Positions 1 through 5,780 of a DNA stretch of 9,062 bases are shown here, in pieces. Position numbers and translations under genes: made by a program. The first letter of the stretch is position 1. The number at the start of each line of letters is the position of its first letter. The notes beneath the pieces are model-generated. The model saw only the letters and a list, made by a program, of their open reading frames with translations. It had not been told where the DNA came from and made no database searches. This DNA comes from an uncultured Corynebacterium sp. (GTDB lineage Bacteria; Actinomycetota; Actinomycetes; Mycobacteriales; Mycobacteriaceae), in assembly GCA_945631445.1 (NCBI GenBank), contig CALZCR010000037.1, forward strand, positions 1 to 9,062. Direction: 5' to 3'.

Positions 1-481
1 GATGGGATGCGTGCGCATGACGGAGCGGATCATGACCGCTGACCCGGCGGAGGAAGAACAGATCCGCGCGGCCGAGCAGTACGTCGCCGAGCGGGTCGCC
101 GAAGTCGAGCAGCTGGTGCCGGTAGAAGAGGCGAAGACCTTCGTCGGCGTGGCCGGGACCTTCACCACCCTGGCGGCGCTCGCCCTCGGGTTGGAGACCT
201 ACGACAGAAGCGAAATCCACGGTTCGGAGCTGAAATTCGACGCCTTGCGGGTGATGACCTCCCGGCTCGTCGAAGCCACCTCCGCGCAGCGCGCCATGCA
301 CCCGGTCATCCACCCCGGCCGAGCCGACGTCATCGGTGGCGGCGGCGTCGTGGTCAACGGCATCATCGACCTGATCAAACGCACCAACAAAGAAGCCACG
401 AGCTTCGTCATTTCCGAGCGAGACATCCTCGACGGCATTGTGGCGGGGCTGGCTGACGGCCTCCCGGCAGCCACAGAGTAG
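1..481 (+). CDS. ppx: Exopolyphosphatase, Ppx/GppA family (C-terminal part, 5' end outside window)
   Basis: This is the 3' end of a Ppx/GppA phosphatase gene. The family hydrolyses terminal phosphate from inorganic polyphosphate or pppGpp in the cytoplasm and has the ASKHA (actin/Hsp70) fold. About 159 residues are visible, against roughly 300-320 for actinobacterial family members, so the N-terminal half lies upstream. Visible family signatures are the glycine-rich phosphate-binding segment VGVAGTFTTLAAL, then HPGRADVIGGGGVVV, and the C-terminal SERDILDGIVAGL. The frame is open from the window edge, and base 1 belongs to a preceding codon. The ATG at position 2 is not a credible start because nothing indicates a ribosome site and the domain would be incomplete. 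The stop is TAG at 479-481. A tRNA begins 31 nt downstream. Ppx and GppA activities cannot be told apart from this part alone. Confidence 0.9.
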   Translation, partial: MGCVRMTERIMTADPAEEEQIRAAEQYVAERVAEVEQLVPVEEAKTFVGVAGTFTTLAALALGLETYDRSEIHGSELKFDALRVMTSRLVEATSAQRAMHPVIHPGRADVIGGGGVVVNGIIDLIKRTNKEATSFVISERDILDGIVAGLADGLPAATE

Positions 482-491
482 ACTCTCTTCC

Positions 492-508
492 AGCCGCCAC
501 GCGCGGCT
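492..508 (+). other. Hairpin between ppx and the tRNA
   Basis: A perfect 6-bp stem, AGCCGC at 492-497 with GCGGCT at 503-508, encloses a 5-nt loop. No T-tract follows, so it is not a classical intrinsic terminator. It ends 4 nt before the tRNA and could be a processing or pausing structure if the tRNA is cotranscribed with ppx. That role is an inference. Confidence 0.35.
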
Positions 509-512
509 CCTC

Positions 513-589
513 GCCCCCATAGCCCAACCGGCAGAGGCAGTCGACTTAAAATCGATTCAGTCTGGGTTCGAATCCCAGTGGGGGCACCA
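513..589 (+). tRNA. tRNA-Leu(UAA) by anticodon, with a short (type I) variable loop
   Basis: A full cloverleaf can be folded by hand. The acceptor stem is GCCCCCA (513-519) with TGGGGGC (579-585). The D-arm is GCC/GGC (522-524 with 536-538), with GG in its loop. The anticodon stem is GTCGA (540-544) with TCGAT (552-556), including one G-U pair. The loop is CTTAAAA (545-551), giving anticodon TAA at 547-549 after the invariant U33. The T-arm is CTGGG/CCCAG around TTCGAAT (562-578). A73 is at 586 and CCA is encoded at 587-589. The anticodon reads the leucine codon UUA, and A73 suits leucine. Bacterial tRNA-Leu normally has a long variable arm, but here only 5 nt (557-561) lie between the anticodon and T stems. 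The amino acid is therefore assigned by anticodon alone. It lies 31 nt after ppx on the same strand. Confidence 0.93.
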
Positions 590-645
590 CTACCAGCATA
601 AATAGTGCGGCCGGCAGTCAGAACCTGCCTTCAGCGTCCACCCAG

Positions 646-671
646 TGCCCGCACAATAAATGAGGCGGGCA
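646..671 (+). terminator. Possible terminator hairpin downstream of the tRNA
   Basis: A perfect 7-bp stem, TGCCCGC (646-652) with GCGGGCA (665-671), encloses a 12-nt AT-rich loop 57 nt after the tRNA. There is no following T-tract, so termination would have to be of the T-poor type often assumed in actinobacteria. The pairing is seen; the role is inferred. Confidence 0.3.
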
Positions 672-703
672 GAGTGGCAGGCATGCCCGGCCCACCGCGC
701 TTG

Positions 704-719
704 CGCCGGGTTCCCGGCG
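704..719 (+). other. GC-rich perfect hairpin
   Basis: CGCCGGG (704-710) and CCCGGCG (713-719) are perfect complements around two T residues, effectively a 6-bp stem with a 4-nt loop. It could end the tRNA transcript or block read-through into the exporter operon. No T-tract follows. Confidence 0.3.
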
Positions 720-831
720 AATGACCTCCCTGGCGTCAGGCAACCGGTCTAAACTGGGGAAGTAACCAAAAATCATGGACATGGCGCAGGCTGGGGCACT
801 TCCGTTCCGCTGTCAGGGTGGAGAAAAGCTG

Positions 832-996
832 ATGGACAACTTCAACACACAGGATTTTCTATGTTCCTCCGGGGCACCCACAGGTGGCACGCCTGATTCT
901 CGTGCTCCCGGGTACGCTCAACCGCATCGCTCCAGTCCTGCTGCCTGTCCCTATGAGACAACCACATCGCCGTGGCCGGTCGTCTACGACGCCTAG
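832..996 (+). CDS. Possible small protein or leader peptide, 54 aa, unrecognised
   Basis: I do not recognise this protein. The ATG at 832 has a good ribosome site, GGTGGAG at 817-823, 8 nt upstream. The frame ends at TAG 994-996, only 14 nt before the GTG start of the ABC ATPase, and its stop abuts that gene's ribosome site. The peptide begins MDNFNTQDFL and is then rich in Pro, Ser, Thr, Gly and Ala, with two cysteines (11 and 39) and no transmembrane segment or signal peptide. Third-codon-position GC is only a little above half, lower than in the flanking genes, which argues against a long-established coding sequence. It could be a translated leader coupled to the exporter, a small conserved protein, or a chance frame. 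Confidence 0.3.
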   Translation: MDNFNTQDFLCSSGAPTGGTPDSRAPGYAQPHRSSPAACPYETTTSPWPVVYDA

Positions 997-998
997 GG

Positions 999-1006
999 GG
1001 AGGTGA
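999..1006 (+). promoter_or_regulatory. Strong ribosome binding site deciding the GTG start of the ABC ATPase
   Basis: GGAGGTGA is an eight-base match to the anti-Shine-Dalgarno complement, ending 4 nt before GTG 1011. It fixes that GTG as the start instead of the in-frame GTG at 972, which has no such site. Confidence 0.8.
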
Positions 1007-1010
1007 CCAG

Positions 1011-1937
1011 GTGTCCACTGTGATCCACGCCCACCAGCTCCGGAAGAAGTACGGGCAACACCTCGCCGTCGACGGCATTGACTTGAACGTGGAGCGCGGT
1101 TCCATTTATGGCCTCGTGGGCCCCAACGGCGCGGGCAAAACAACGATTCTGCGCATGCTCGTCGACGTCATCCGGCCCACCAGCGGTGATCTCACGGTGC
1201 TGGGGGAGGTCCCGCGTCAATCGAATTCCGCATTACGCCAGCGCATCGGATATCTCCCCGGAGAGTTGAAACTCACTGCACGCGTCACCGGCAAAGTACT
1301 TCTCCAGCAGTTGGGGAAGGTGAGCGGGCCGGTGGACGAGACCTTTGTGGCGACACTCGCCGAGCGCCTGGGCCTCGACTTGAGTCGCCCGGTGCACGCT
1401 CTGTCCAAAGGCAACAAACAGAAAATCGGGCTGGTCCAAGCCTTCATGCACCGCCCTGAGCTGCTCATTTTAGATGAACCCACCAGCGGCCTGGATCCCC
1501 TGATGCAGCGGGAGTTTCTGGCGCTGGTCCGGGAAGCCCAGTCGGAGGGACAAACGGTGCTGCTCAGTTCGCACATCCTGAGTGAGATCCAACATGCCGC
1601 CGATGAGGTGGCGGTGCTGACGGGCGGCAAGATCGTGGCGGACAACGACGTCTCCTCCCTGCGCCTGGCGAGCATCTCGCACCTACGCGCAACGCTCGCC
1701 GGCACGCTTGTCGATGACGTTCTCGCCTGCTTCACCCCGCTGTCTGACCTGCAAGACGTTCAGGTGACCTCCGCTCCGGGCGATCTGGTCCGGCTCACCG
1801 CCAGCGTGCAGGGCGATATTGACGCGGTGATCAAAGCCCTCGCCCAATTCCAGGTCCTGGCTCTGACCATCGAGGAACCCGACCTCGAAGAGTCCATCCT
1901 GAACCTCTACTCCTCCGAGGCGGCGAACCATGAGTAG
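1011..1937 (+). CDS. ABC-2 type exporter, ATP-binding protein
   Basis: This 308-aa cytoplasmic ATPase energises the membrane subunit encoded just downstream. Numbered from the GTG start, it has Walker A GPNGAGKTT (37-45), signature LSKGNKQK (131-138, in place of LSGGQ), Walker B LLILDEP (151-157) with the catalytic Glu, the D-loop SGLDP, and the H-loop His188. Where most ABC ATPases carry the Q-loop Gln, this one reads GYLPGEL, with Gly in that place. A C-terminal extension (about 220-308) follows the nucleotide-binding domain, as in drug-export ATPases of the CcmA/COG1131 type. The stop overlaps the permease start by 8 nt, implying translational coupling. The substrate is unknown; relatives are often annotated as antibiotic or multidrug exporters, but nothing here proves that. 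No regulator gene is adjacent. Confidence 0.92.
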   Translation: MSTVIHAHQLRKKYGQHLAVDGIDLNVERGSIYGLVGPNGAGKTTILRMLVDVIRPTSGDLTVLGEVPRQSNSALRQRIGYLPGELKLTARVTGKVLLQQLGKVSGPVDETFVATLAERLGLDLSRPVHALSKGNKQKIGLVQAFMHRPELLILDEPTSGLDPLMQREFLALVREAQSEGQTVLLSSHILSEIQHAADEVAVLTGGKIVADNDVSSLRLASISHLRATLAGTLVDDVLACFTPLSDLQDVQVTSAPGDLVRLTASVQGDIDAVIKALAQFQVLALTIEEPDLEESILNLYSSEAANHE

Positions 1938-2724
1938 CACACCGATTTTCATCCGCGGCGTCCTCGGCAGTTGGCGTGGGCTCCTGGCGTGGGCGGCGGC
2001 GATCGTGGCGGTGCTTTTGCTCTATCTTCCGCTGTATCCCTCCATGCAGACGCCCGAACTGAGCCAGATGATCAACAACCTGCCCTCCGAGCTCGTGCAG
2101 GCACTCGGTTATGAAGACATCACCTCCGGTGCGGGTTATACGCAAGCCACCTTCTTCGGCTTGATCGGGTTCATCCTCATCACCATCGCCGCAATCTCAT
2201 GGGGATCGGCGGCCATCGCCGGCAACGAGGAATCCGGGCAGCTGGAGCTGACCCTGGCCCATGCCGTAGGGCGGGTCCAGTACGCGCTGGAATCCGCCGC
2301 CGCCCTGGTGGTTAAGGTCCTGCTGCTGGGGGTGGTCGCCTTTCTCGGCATCACCCTTCTCAATGGCCCGTCTGAGCTGGTCCTACAGGCCGATAACCTG
2401 CTCGCGGTCATTCTGGCGTGGACGGGCCTCGGGCTGACGGCCGGGACCGTAGCGTTGGCCGCGGGCGCTGTGACCGGCAAACGAGCATGGGCCGTCGGGG
2501 CGAGCTCCAGCGTCGTGGTTCTCGGCTATGCCTTTGACGCCCTGGGCGAGATGAACCCCGACATGGAATGGCTGCAACCATTTTCTCCGTACCACTGGGC
2601 ATTCAGGAACGCTCCCCTGGCACAGGGCGTTGATTGGGGCGGATTGACGCTGTTGTGGGGATTGAGTTTTCTGCTCATCGGGGTCTCCGCGTGGGCCCTG
2701 GCTCGACGAGATATCACCGGTTAG
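1930..2724 (+). CDS. ABC-2 type exporter, permease subunit (half-size)
   Basis: This 264-aa integral membrane protein forms the export channel with the preceding ATPase, presumably as a homodimer. Six hydrophobic segments are visible at about 18-38, 74-97, 123-145, 157-181, 185-204 and 237-258. Between the second and third lies an amphipathic stretch (99-121) starting EESGQLELTLAHAVGR, typical of the coupling region that contacts the ATPase in ABC-2 permeases. A loop near 216-230 contains PFSPYHWAF, also common in this group. Many actinobacterial exporters with a similar ATPase use a double-length permease of about 530 aa, while this one is half that size with no second copy nearby. The ATG at 1930 lies inside the end of the ATPase gene. 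The substrate is not identifiable. Confidence 0.88.
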   Translation: MSSTPIFIRGVLGSWRGLLAWAAAIVAVLLLYLPLYPSMQTPELSQMINNLPSELVQALGYEDITSGAGYTQATFFGLIGFILITIAAISWGSAAIAGNEESGQLELTLAHAVGRVQYALESAAALVVKVLLLGVVAFLGITLLNGPSELVLQADNLLAVILAWTGLGLTAGTVALAAGAVTGKRAWAVGASSSVVVLGYAFDALGEMNPDMEWLQPFSPYHWAFRNAPLAQGVDWGGLTLLWGLSFLLIGVSAWALARRDITG

Positions 2725-2746
2725 CCATCACCACCAGGTAGCTGAG

Positions 2747-2762
2747 CTGACCACGGGGTCAG
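2747..2762. terminator. Hairpin at the convergent gene ends
   Basis: CTGACC (2747-2752) and GGTCAG (2757-2762) form a perfect 6-bp stem with a 4-nt loop, between the exporter permease (ends 2724) and the convergent iron-sulfur gene (ends 2759). The stop codon of the iron-sulfur gene lies inside the stem. There is no T-tract on either strand, so use as a bidirectional terminator is inferred from position. Confidence 0.4.
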
Positions 2763-3562
2763 TCCGAGGCCGAATCCCGGTGAGGCGCCGTCCCCGGCGG
2801 CATCCTCGACCCGAAGGGATTGGCGGCGCGGAAACTGCACGGCGGACACAGCTCCGCGCCGTCACTGCGAAACCGCGCACGACACGACGAACACCGGGTG
2901 ACGGGGACGGTCTCCAACGTCTGCAGCCCCGCGCCGCCGTCACTCCCCGCCACCGTGATCGCCTGCGCCGGACACAGGTCCACGCAGCGCTGATCCCCCT
3001 GGCACAGGGAGGCGTCGTGAAGCAGCGCCGTCGACGAGTCCGACACGTCGATCAGGGACAACGCGCCTGCCGGACACGCCTTGACGCACACCCCGCAGGC
3101 CGTGCAATCCCGCGCAATCAGCTCCACGCTGAGGCTGAGCTCGACGCCAAGCACCTGCAACGCCCGCTCCAACCGCTCGGCGTCGGGCAGGTCGACGTCG
3201 AGGGGAAGGGAAGTGTCACCGGACAAGCCCAACAACGCCCGCCGCGGCAACGGCGTCCGGTCGGCGGGAATTTCCTCGGCCGCACGCAACACGCGCCGGG
3301 CGGGCGCGGGGACGAGCCGATCGGGCAGGCTCTCCCGGAGAGCGTCGATGACCCTGGTCGATTCGTCGCAGACCACGGCGACGGTGGGCGCCCCGCAGGC
3401 CAGCACTTCCGGGATCCACTGATCCGGAAGCTTCGCGACGCAGCGGTCCAGGCGCAGGGGGACGTGGCTGCGTGGCGCCCGCACCGGGTCGAGGTGGTCG
3501 CAGACCAACACCACATCGGGTTCGGCGGCTGCCACCCACTGCAGCAAACGCCTGGTGGTCAT
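2759..3562 (-). CDS. Iron-sulfur protein of unknown role: MvhD-like N-terminus, ferredoxin-like domain, C-terminal Cys4 knuckle
   Basis: This 267-aa protein is the last gene of the dms operon, and I do not know its function. Residues 1-75 contain a region (DRCVAKLPDQWIPEVLACGA, then VAVVC) that resembles the MvhD/FlpD hydrogenase/heterodisulfide reductase-associated fold; this likeness is judged by eye. Residues 153-163 form a complete CxxCxxCxxxCP [4Fe-4S] motif. A second motif at 187-198 has only three cysteines (C187, C193, C197), so it may bind a 3Fe cluster or use another ligand. At the C-terminus, C224/C227 and C239/C242 make a CxxC-x11-CxxC knuckle of zinc-ribbon or rubredoxin type. 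There is no signal peptide or membrane segment, so it should be cytoplasmic. ATG 3562 overlaps the chaperone stop by 4 nt (ATGA), which fixes the start; the frame stays open further upstream but reads across the chaperone gene. It could pass electrons to, or help mature, the reductase. Confidence 0.85.
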   Translation of the reverse strand: MTTRRLLQWVAAAEPDVVLVCDHLDPVRAPRSHVPLRLDRCVAKLPDQWIPEVLACGAPTVAVVCDESTRVIDALRESLPDRLVPAPARRVLRAAEEIPADRTPLPRRALLGLSGDTSLPLDVDLPDAERLERALQVLGVELSLSVELIARDCTACGVCVKACPAGALSLIDVSDSSTALLHDASLCQGDQRCVDLCPAQAITVAGSDGGAGLQTLETVPVTRCSSCRARFRSDGAELCPPCSFRAANPFGSRMPPGTAPHRDSASD

Positions 3563-4155
3563 CGTCCCGCGACCTGGCGGGCGGAGGCGATGAACCCGTC
3601 GGTCAGCCCGGGCAGCGCCTGGTAGATGCGCGTGCGGGCGTGTTCCCGCACCCCGGTGAGCACGGCGTCGGAAAAGCTGGTCAGGTGGTCGTCGAGGAAA
3701 ACCCGTAGCCGGTCGCGGTGGTCCGTGCCGTCCGAGATGAGCGTGCACACCTCGGTGACGAAGGCGATTTCCAGTCCGATGTGGTCGTCGGGGGTGCGCA
3801 CGTCGGGGGCCGCGAAGCCCAGCGCCTGGTAATGTTCTCGCACCTGCGCGGCCCGGCCGTCGTGGATCAGCCCGTCGGGGGAGTGGTACGGCGATTCGTA
3901 GGGCTGTGCCAGCGGGGCGGAGACCCCGGTGAACAGGTAGAGGTGGTCGCGGTCGAGCTCTGCGGGGGAATCAGTTCCCCCGTGCAACGAGGCCACCGCC
4001 TGGGCGGAGACCTCGTCTTCCAGGGGCCAGGCCGCGAGCATGCCGGGATCCTGCAGGCTGCTGCGCAGATGCTTGGTGGGCGGGGCCAGAAACAGCGGGG
4101 AGAGGACCATCCCCGCGACGGCGACCCGGTTGGCGAGTGCGGTGTTGAGCGTCAT
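3559..4155 (-). CDS. TorD/DmsD-family molybdoenzyme chaperone
   Basis: This 198-aa, mainly helical cytoplasmic protein should bind the twin-arginine signal of DmsA and hold the apoenzyme until the molybdenum cofactor is inserted and export can proceed. The family motif is clear: YLFTGVSAPLAQPYESPY (73-90, with the conserved PYES) and, further on, TPDDHIGLEIAFVTEV (121-136), matching the PDHxxxEL pattern of TorD-like proteins. The length is typical. Its ATG shares one base with the dmsC stop (TAATG), and its TGA overlaps the next gene's ATG by 4 nt, so translation of the three genes is probably coupled. Whether it is closer to TorD, DmsD or another subfamily needs a tree, but its position after dmsABC makes DmsA the expected client. 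Confidence 0.88.
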   Translation of the reverse strand: MTLNTALANRVAVAGMVLSPLFLAPPTKHLRSSLQDPGMLAAWPLEDEVSAQAVASLHGGTDSPAELDRDHLYLFTGVSAPLAQPYESPYHSPDGLIHDGRAAQVREHYQALGFAAPDVRTPDDHIGLEIAFVTEVCTLISDGTDHRDRLRVFLDDHLTSFSDAVLTGVREHARTRIYQALPGLTDGFIASARQVAGR

Positions 4156-5114
4156 TAGATTCCGATCCTGTCGCTGCCGCCGTAGAAGATGAAGCGGCCG
4201 ATGATGGCGCTGGCCGAGACCAGCAAATAACTGAGAGTGACCATGAGCAGTAGCCGGCGTTGTGCCGGCGTGCGCACGCCGGAGTCCGCTTCCGCCTTCG
4301 TGGCCGACTGCACCAAAAACACGCCCATGAGCCCGGCGCCGATGATGAGAAGGGCGACCCGGATGACGAACCAGGCCATCGGGAAGTCGAATTCGGTGGG
4401 GTTTACGCCTGCGGGGCGGCCGTAGTAGAAGACCAGCACCAGCAACTCGAGCGGCATCAGGATGACCACGGCCACGCCGATCCACTTCAAGGACGTCGTG
4501 ATCAGTCCGGAGACCTCTTCTTCGGAGACGTGCTCGTCGCGGCGGTTGGCCGGCATGAGCCGGTTGAGCCACGGGGCGTCCGCCAAAAACGGGTAGGAGC
4601 AGAACGCGACGCCGATCGCCAGGGCGCCCGTGGACAGGGTGGTCAGGTAAAACTGCGCCGGCGTCGTCCAGTGGTTCCAGGCCGGGATGGTCGGCAGCAT
4701 GTACAGGTTCGCCATGGACGCGACGAACACGACGCCGACCAGGGCCGTCAGGGAGGCCAGCACGACGCGGATCCGCTGCGTGAGCCAGCCCAGCCACTGG
4801 CAGGCCGCGAAGAGGAAGCCGAGGCCAGCGAAAATGACGCCGAGTATCACCTCTTGGCTCAGCGCGGAGTTCGACCAGCCGCGCAAAACGTTGAGGGCGT
4901 TGAAGGGGTTGCCGAGGTGGAAGGAGGCGGCCAGGAAACCGGCGACCATGATCGGGCCGATGGCGTAGAGCGCCGGGTCGGCGACGCGGTCGATCACCGC
5001 GGTGGAGTGCTTTTTCCTCCCCAGCACCTGGACGGCGCCCAGGACCAGGAAAGCCCCGACGGCCATCTGGCCGAAGACGGTGAACAGCGTCAACGGCCAT
5101 TCGTGGGTGTTCAA
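4155..5114 (-). CDS. dmsC: DMSO reductase membrane anchor subunit DmsC
   Basis: This 319-aa integral membrane protein anchors DmsAB and oxidises menaquinol, passing electrons to DmsB. About eight hydrophobic helices are visible at 8-30, 49-69, 89-109, 116-138, 153-174, 209-230, 248-270 and 288-311. Family features include the N-terminal HEWPLTLFTVFGQ, the HLGNP motif at 66-70, Glu88 in SQEV, and IIGRFIFY near the C-terminus. His65 and Glu87 of E. coli DmsC are, as I recall, linked to menaquinol binding; His66 and Glu88 appear to correspond. The start is TTG at 5114. It is chosen because AGGAG (5121-5125) sits 6 nt before it and because the HEWPL motif lies upstream of the next in-frame Met (residue 17). 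It begins 9 nt after the dmsB stop and ends sharing one base with the chaperone start. It is somewhat longer than E. coli DmsC (about 287 aa). Confidence 0.93.
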   Translation of the reverse strand: MNTHEWPLTLFTVFGQMAVGAFLVLGAVQVLGRKKHSTAVIDRVADPALYAIGPIMVAGFLAASFHLGNPFNALNVLRGWSNSALSQEVILGVIFAGLGFLFAACQWLGWLTQRIRVVLASLTALVGVVFVASMANLYMLPTIPAWNHWTTPAQFYLTTLSTGALAIGVAFCSYPFLADAPWLNRLMPANRRDEHVSEEEVSGLITTSLKWIGVAVVILMPLELLVLVFYYGRPAGVNPTEFDFPMAWFVIRVALLIIGAGLMGVFLVQSATKAEADSGVRTPAQRRLLLMVTLSYLLVSASAIIGRFIFYGGSDRIGI

Positions 5115-5120
5115 GAGGGT

Positions 5121-5125
5121 CTCCT
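5121..5125 (-). promoter_or_regulatory. Ribosome binding site for the TTG start of dmsC
   Basis: AGGAG on the minus strand lies 6 nt before TTG 5114 and overlaps the dmsB stop codon (TAG at 5126-5124). This supports the non-ATG start and suggests that translation of dmsC depends on ribosomes finishing dmsB. Confidence 0.7.
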
Positions 5126-5750
5126 AGATTTCAGTGCGGTTGACGATGTCACCGTTGCCGGACTGCCACGGCTGGGCGTCGCGGTGCGGGGTGATGACGA
5201 GGTTGGGCTTGGTGATCGACGGATCCGGCAGCGGCGCGACGGCGTCGACGTCGCCGTACTTCTCCCGCAATTCACCGATCGGGCCCCAGTCCAGCGCCCG
5301 CGAGGGGCAAGCGGACACGCAGGCGGGGTCCAGTCCCTCCGAGCGGTAATCGCGGCACATGTCGCATTTGGTCATCATGCCCTGCTCCGCGTCGAACTGC
5401 GGCGCGGAGTAGGGGCAGGCCCACTCGCAGTAGCGGCAGCCGACGCACTTGTCCTGGTCGACCCAGACCACGCCGTCGTCGTCTTTGGTCATGGCGGTGG
5501 TGGGGCAGGCTTTGACGCATACGGGGTCCACGCAGTGGTTGCAGGCGATGGAGGTGTAGTACGTGAAGGTGTCGTTGGTGAAGGAACCGTCCGAGGCGAG
5601 GTTCCACGAGCCTCCGGAGTACTCCACCACGCGGCGGAAATTCACCCCGAGCGGGGTGTCATGCTTGTCGGTGCACGCAATCTGGCACGCTTTGCAACCG
5701 TTGCAGATCTCCTGGTTGAAGTAGAAGCCGAGCTTATCGTTTTCTGACAT
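5124..5750 (-). CDS. dmsB: DMSO reductase iron-sulfur subunit DmsB
   Basis: This 208-aa ferredoxin-type protein wires electrons from DmsC to DmsA through four [4Fe-4S] clusters. All sixteen ligand cysteines are present in four groups: C16/19/22/26, C70/73/78/82, C102/105/108/112 and C129/132/144/148. The spacings match DmsB, including the long C132-x11-C144 gap in the last group. Phrases typical of DmsB include CNGCKACQIAC near the N-terminus, CNHCVDPVC, and CRYCEWACPYSAPQF. There is no signal peptide, as expected for a subunit carried across the membrane by its Tat-signalled partner DmsA. ATG 5750 is preceded by an AAGGA ribosome site. The gene starts 30 nt after dmsA ends. Length is close to the E. 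coli protein. Confidence 0.96.
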   Translation of the reverse strand: MSENDKLGFYFNQEICNGCKACQIACTDKHDTPLGVNFRRVVEYSGGSWNLASDGSFTNDTFTYYTSIACNHCVDPVCVKACPTTAMTKDDDGVVWVDQDKCVGCRYCEWACPYSAPQFDAEQGMMTKCDMCRDYRSEGLDPACVSACPSRALDWGPIGELREKYGDVDAVAPLPDPSITKPNLVITPHRDAQPWQSGNGDIVNRTEI

Positions 5751-5780
5751 GAGGCGTCCTTATCTTGGGGAGGATCCGGC

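Larger units (their letters stand above)
590..831. other. Intergenic region with several hairpins, no clear gene
   Basis: No convincing gene is visible between the tRNA and the small ORF at 832. The stretch holds a weak GGCAG/CTGCC hairpin (613-629), two stronger hairpins listed separately, and the 8-bp palindrome GGCATGCC (680-687). A TAAACT hexamer at 750-755 could be a -10 element for the downstream genes, but no good -35 lies at the right distance. An ATG at 775 extends the small ORF upstream but has no well-placed ribosome site. Confidence 0.5.

Noticed and set aside
972..1010. Upstream GTG start for the ABC ATPase
   Set aside because: It has no ribosome site and adds 13 residues outside the family domain, while GTG 1011 has a near-perfect site.
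4260..5747. Long plus-strand open frame of about 495 codons opposite dmsB and dmsC
   Set aside because: It is antisense to genes with clear motifs. Its residue make-up (Gly/Val/Arg/Asp/Gln-rich, low complexity) is what high-GC codon bias yields on the opposite strand, and no family is recognisable.
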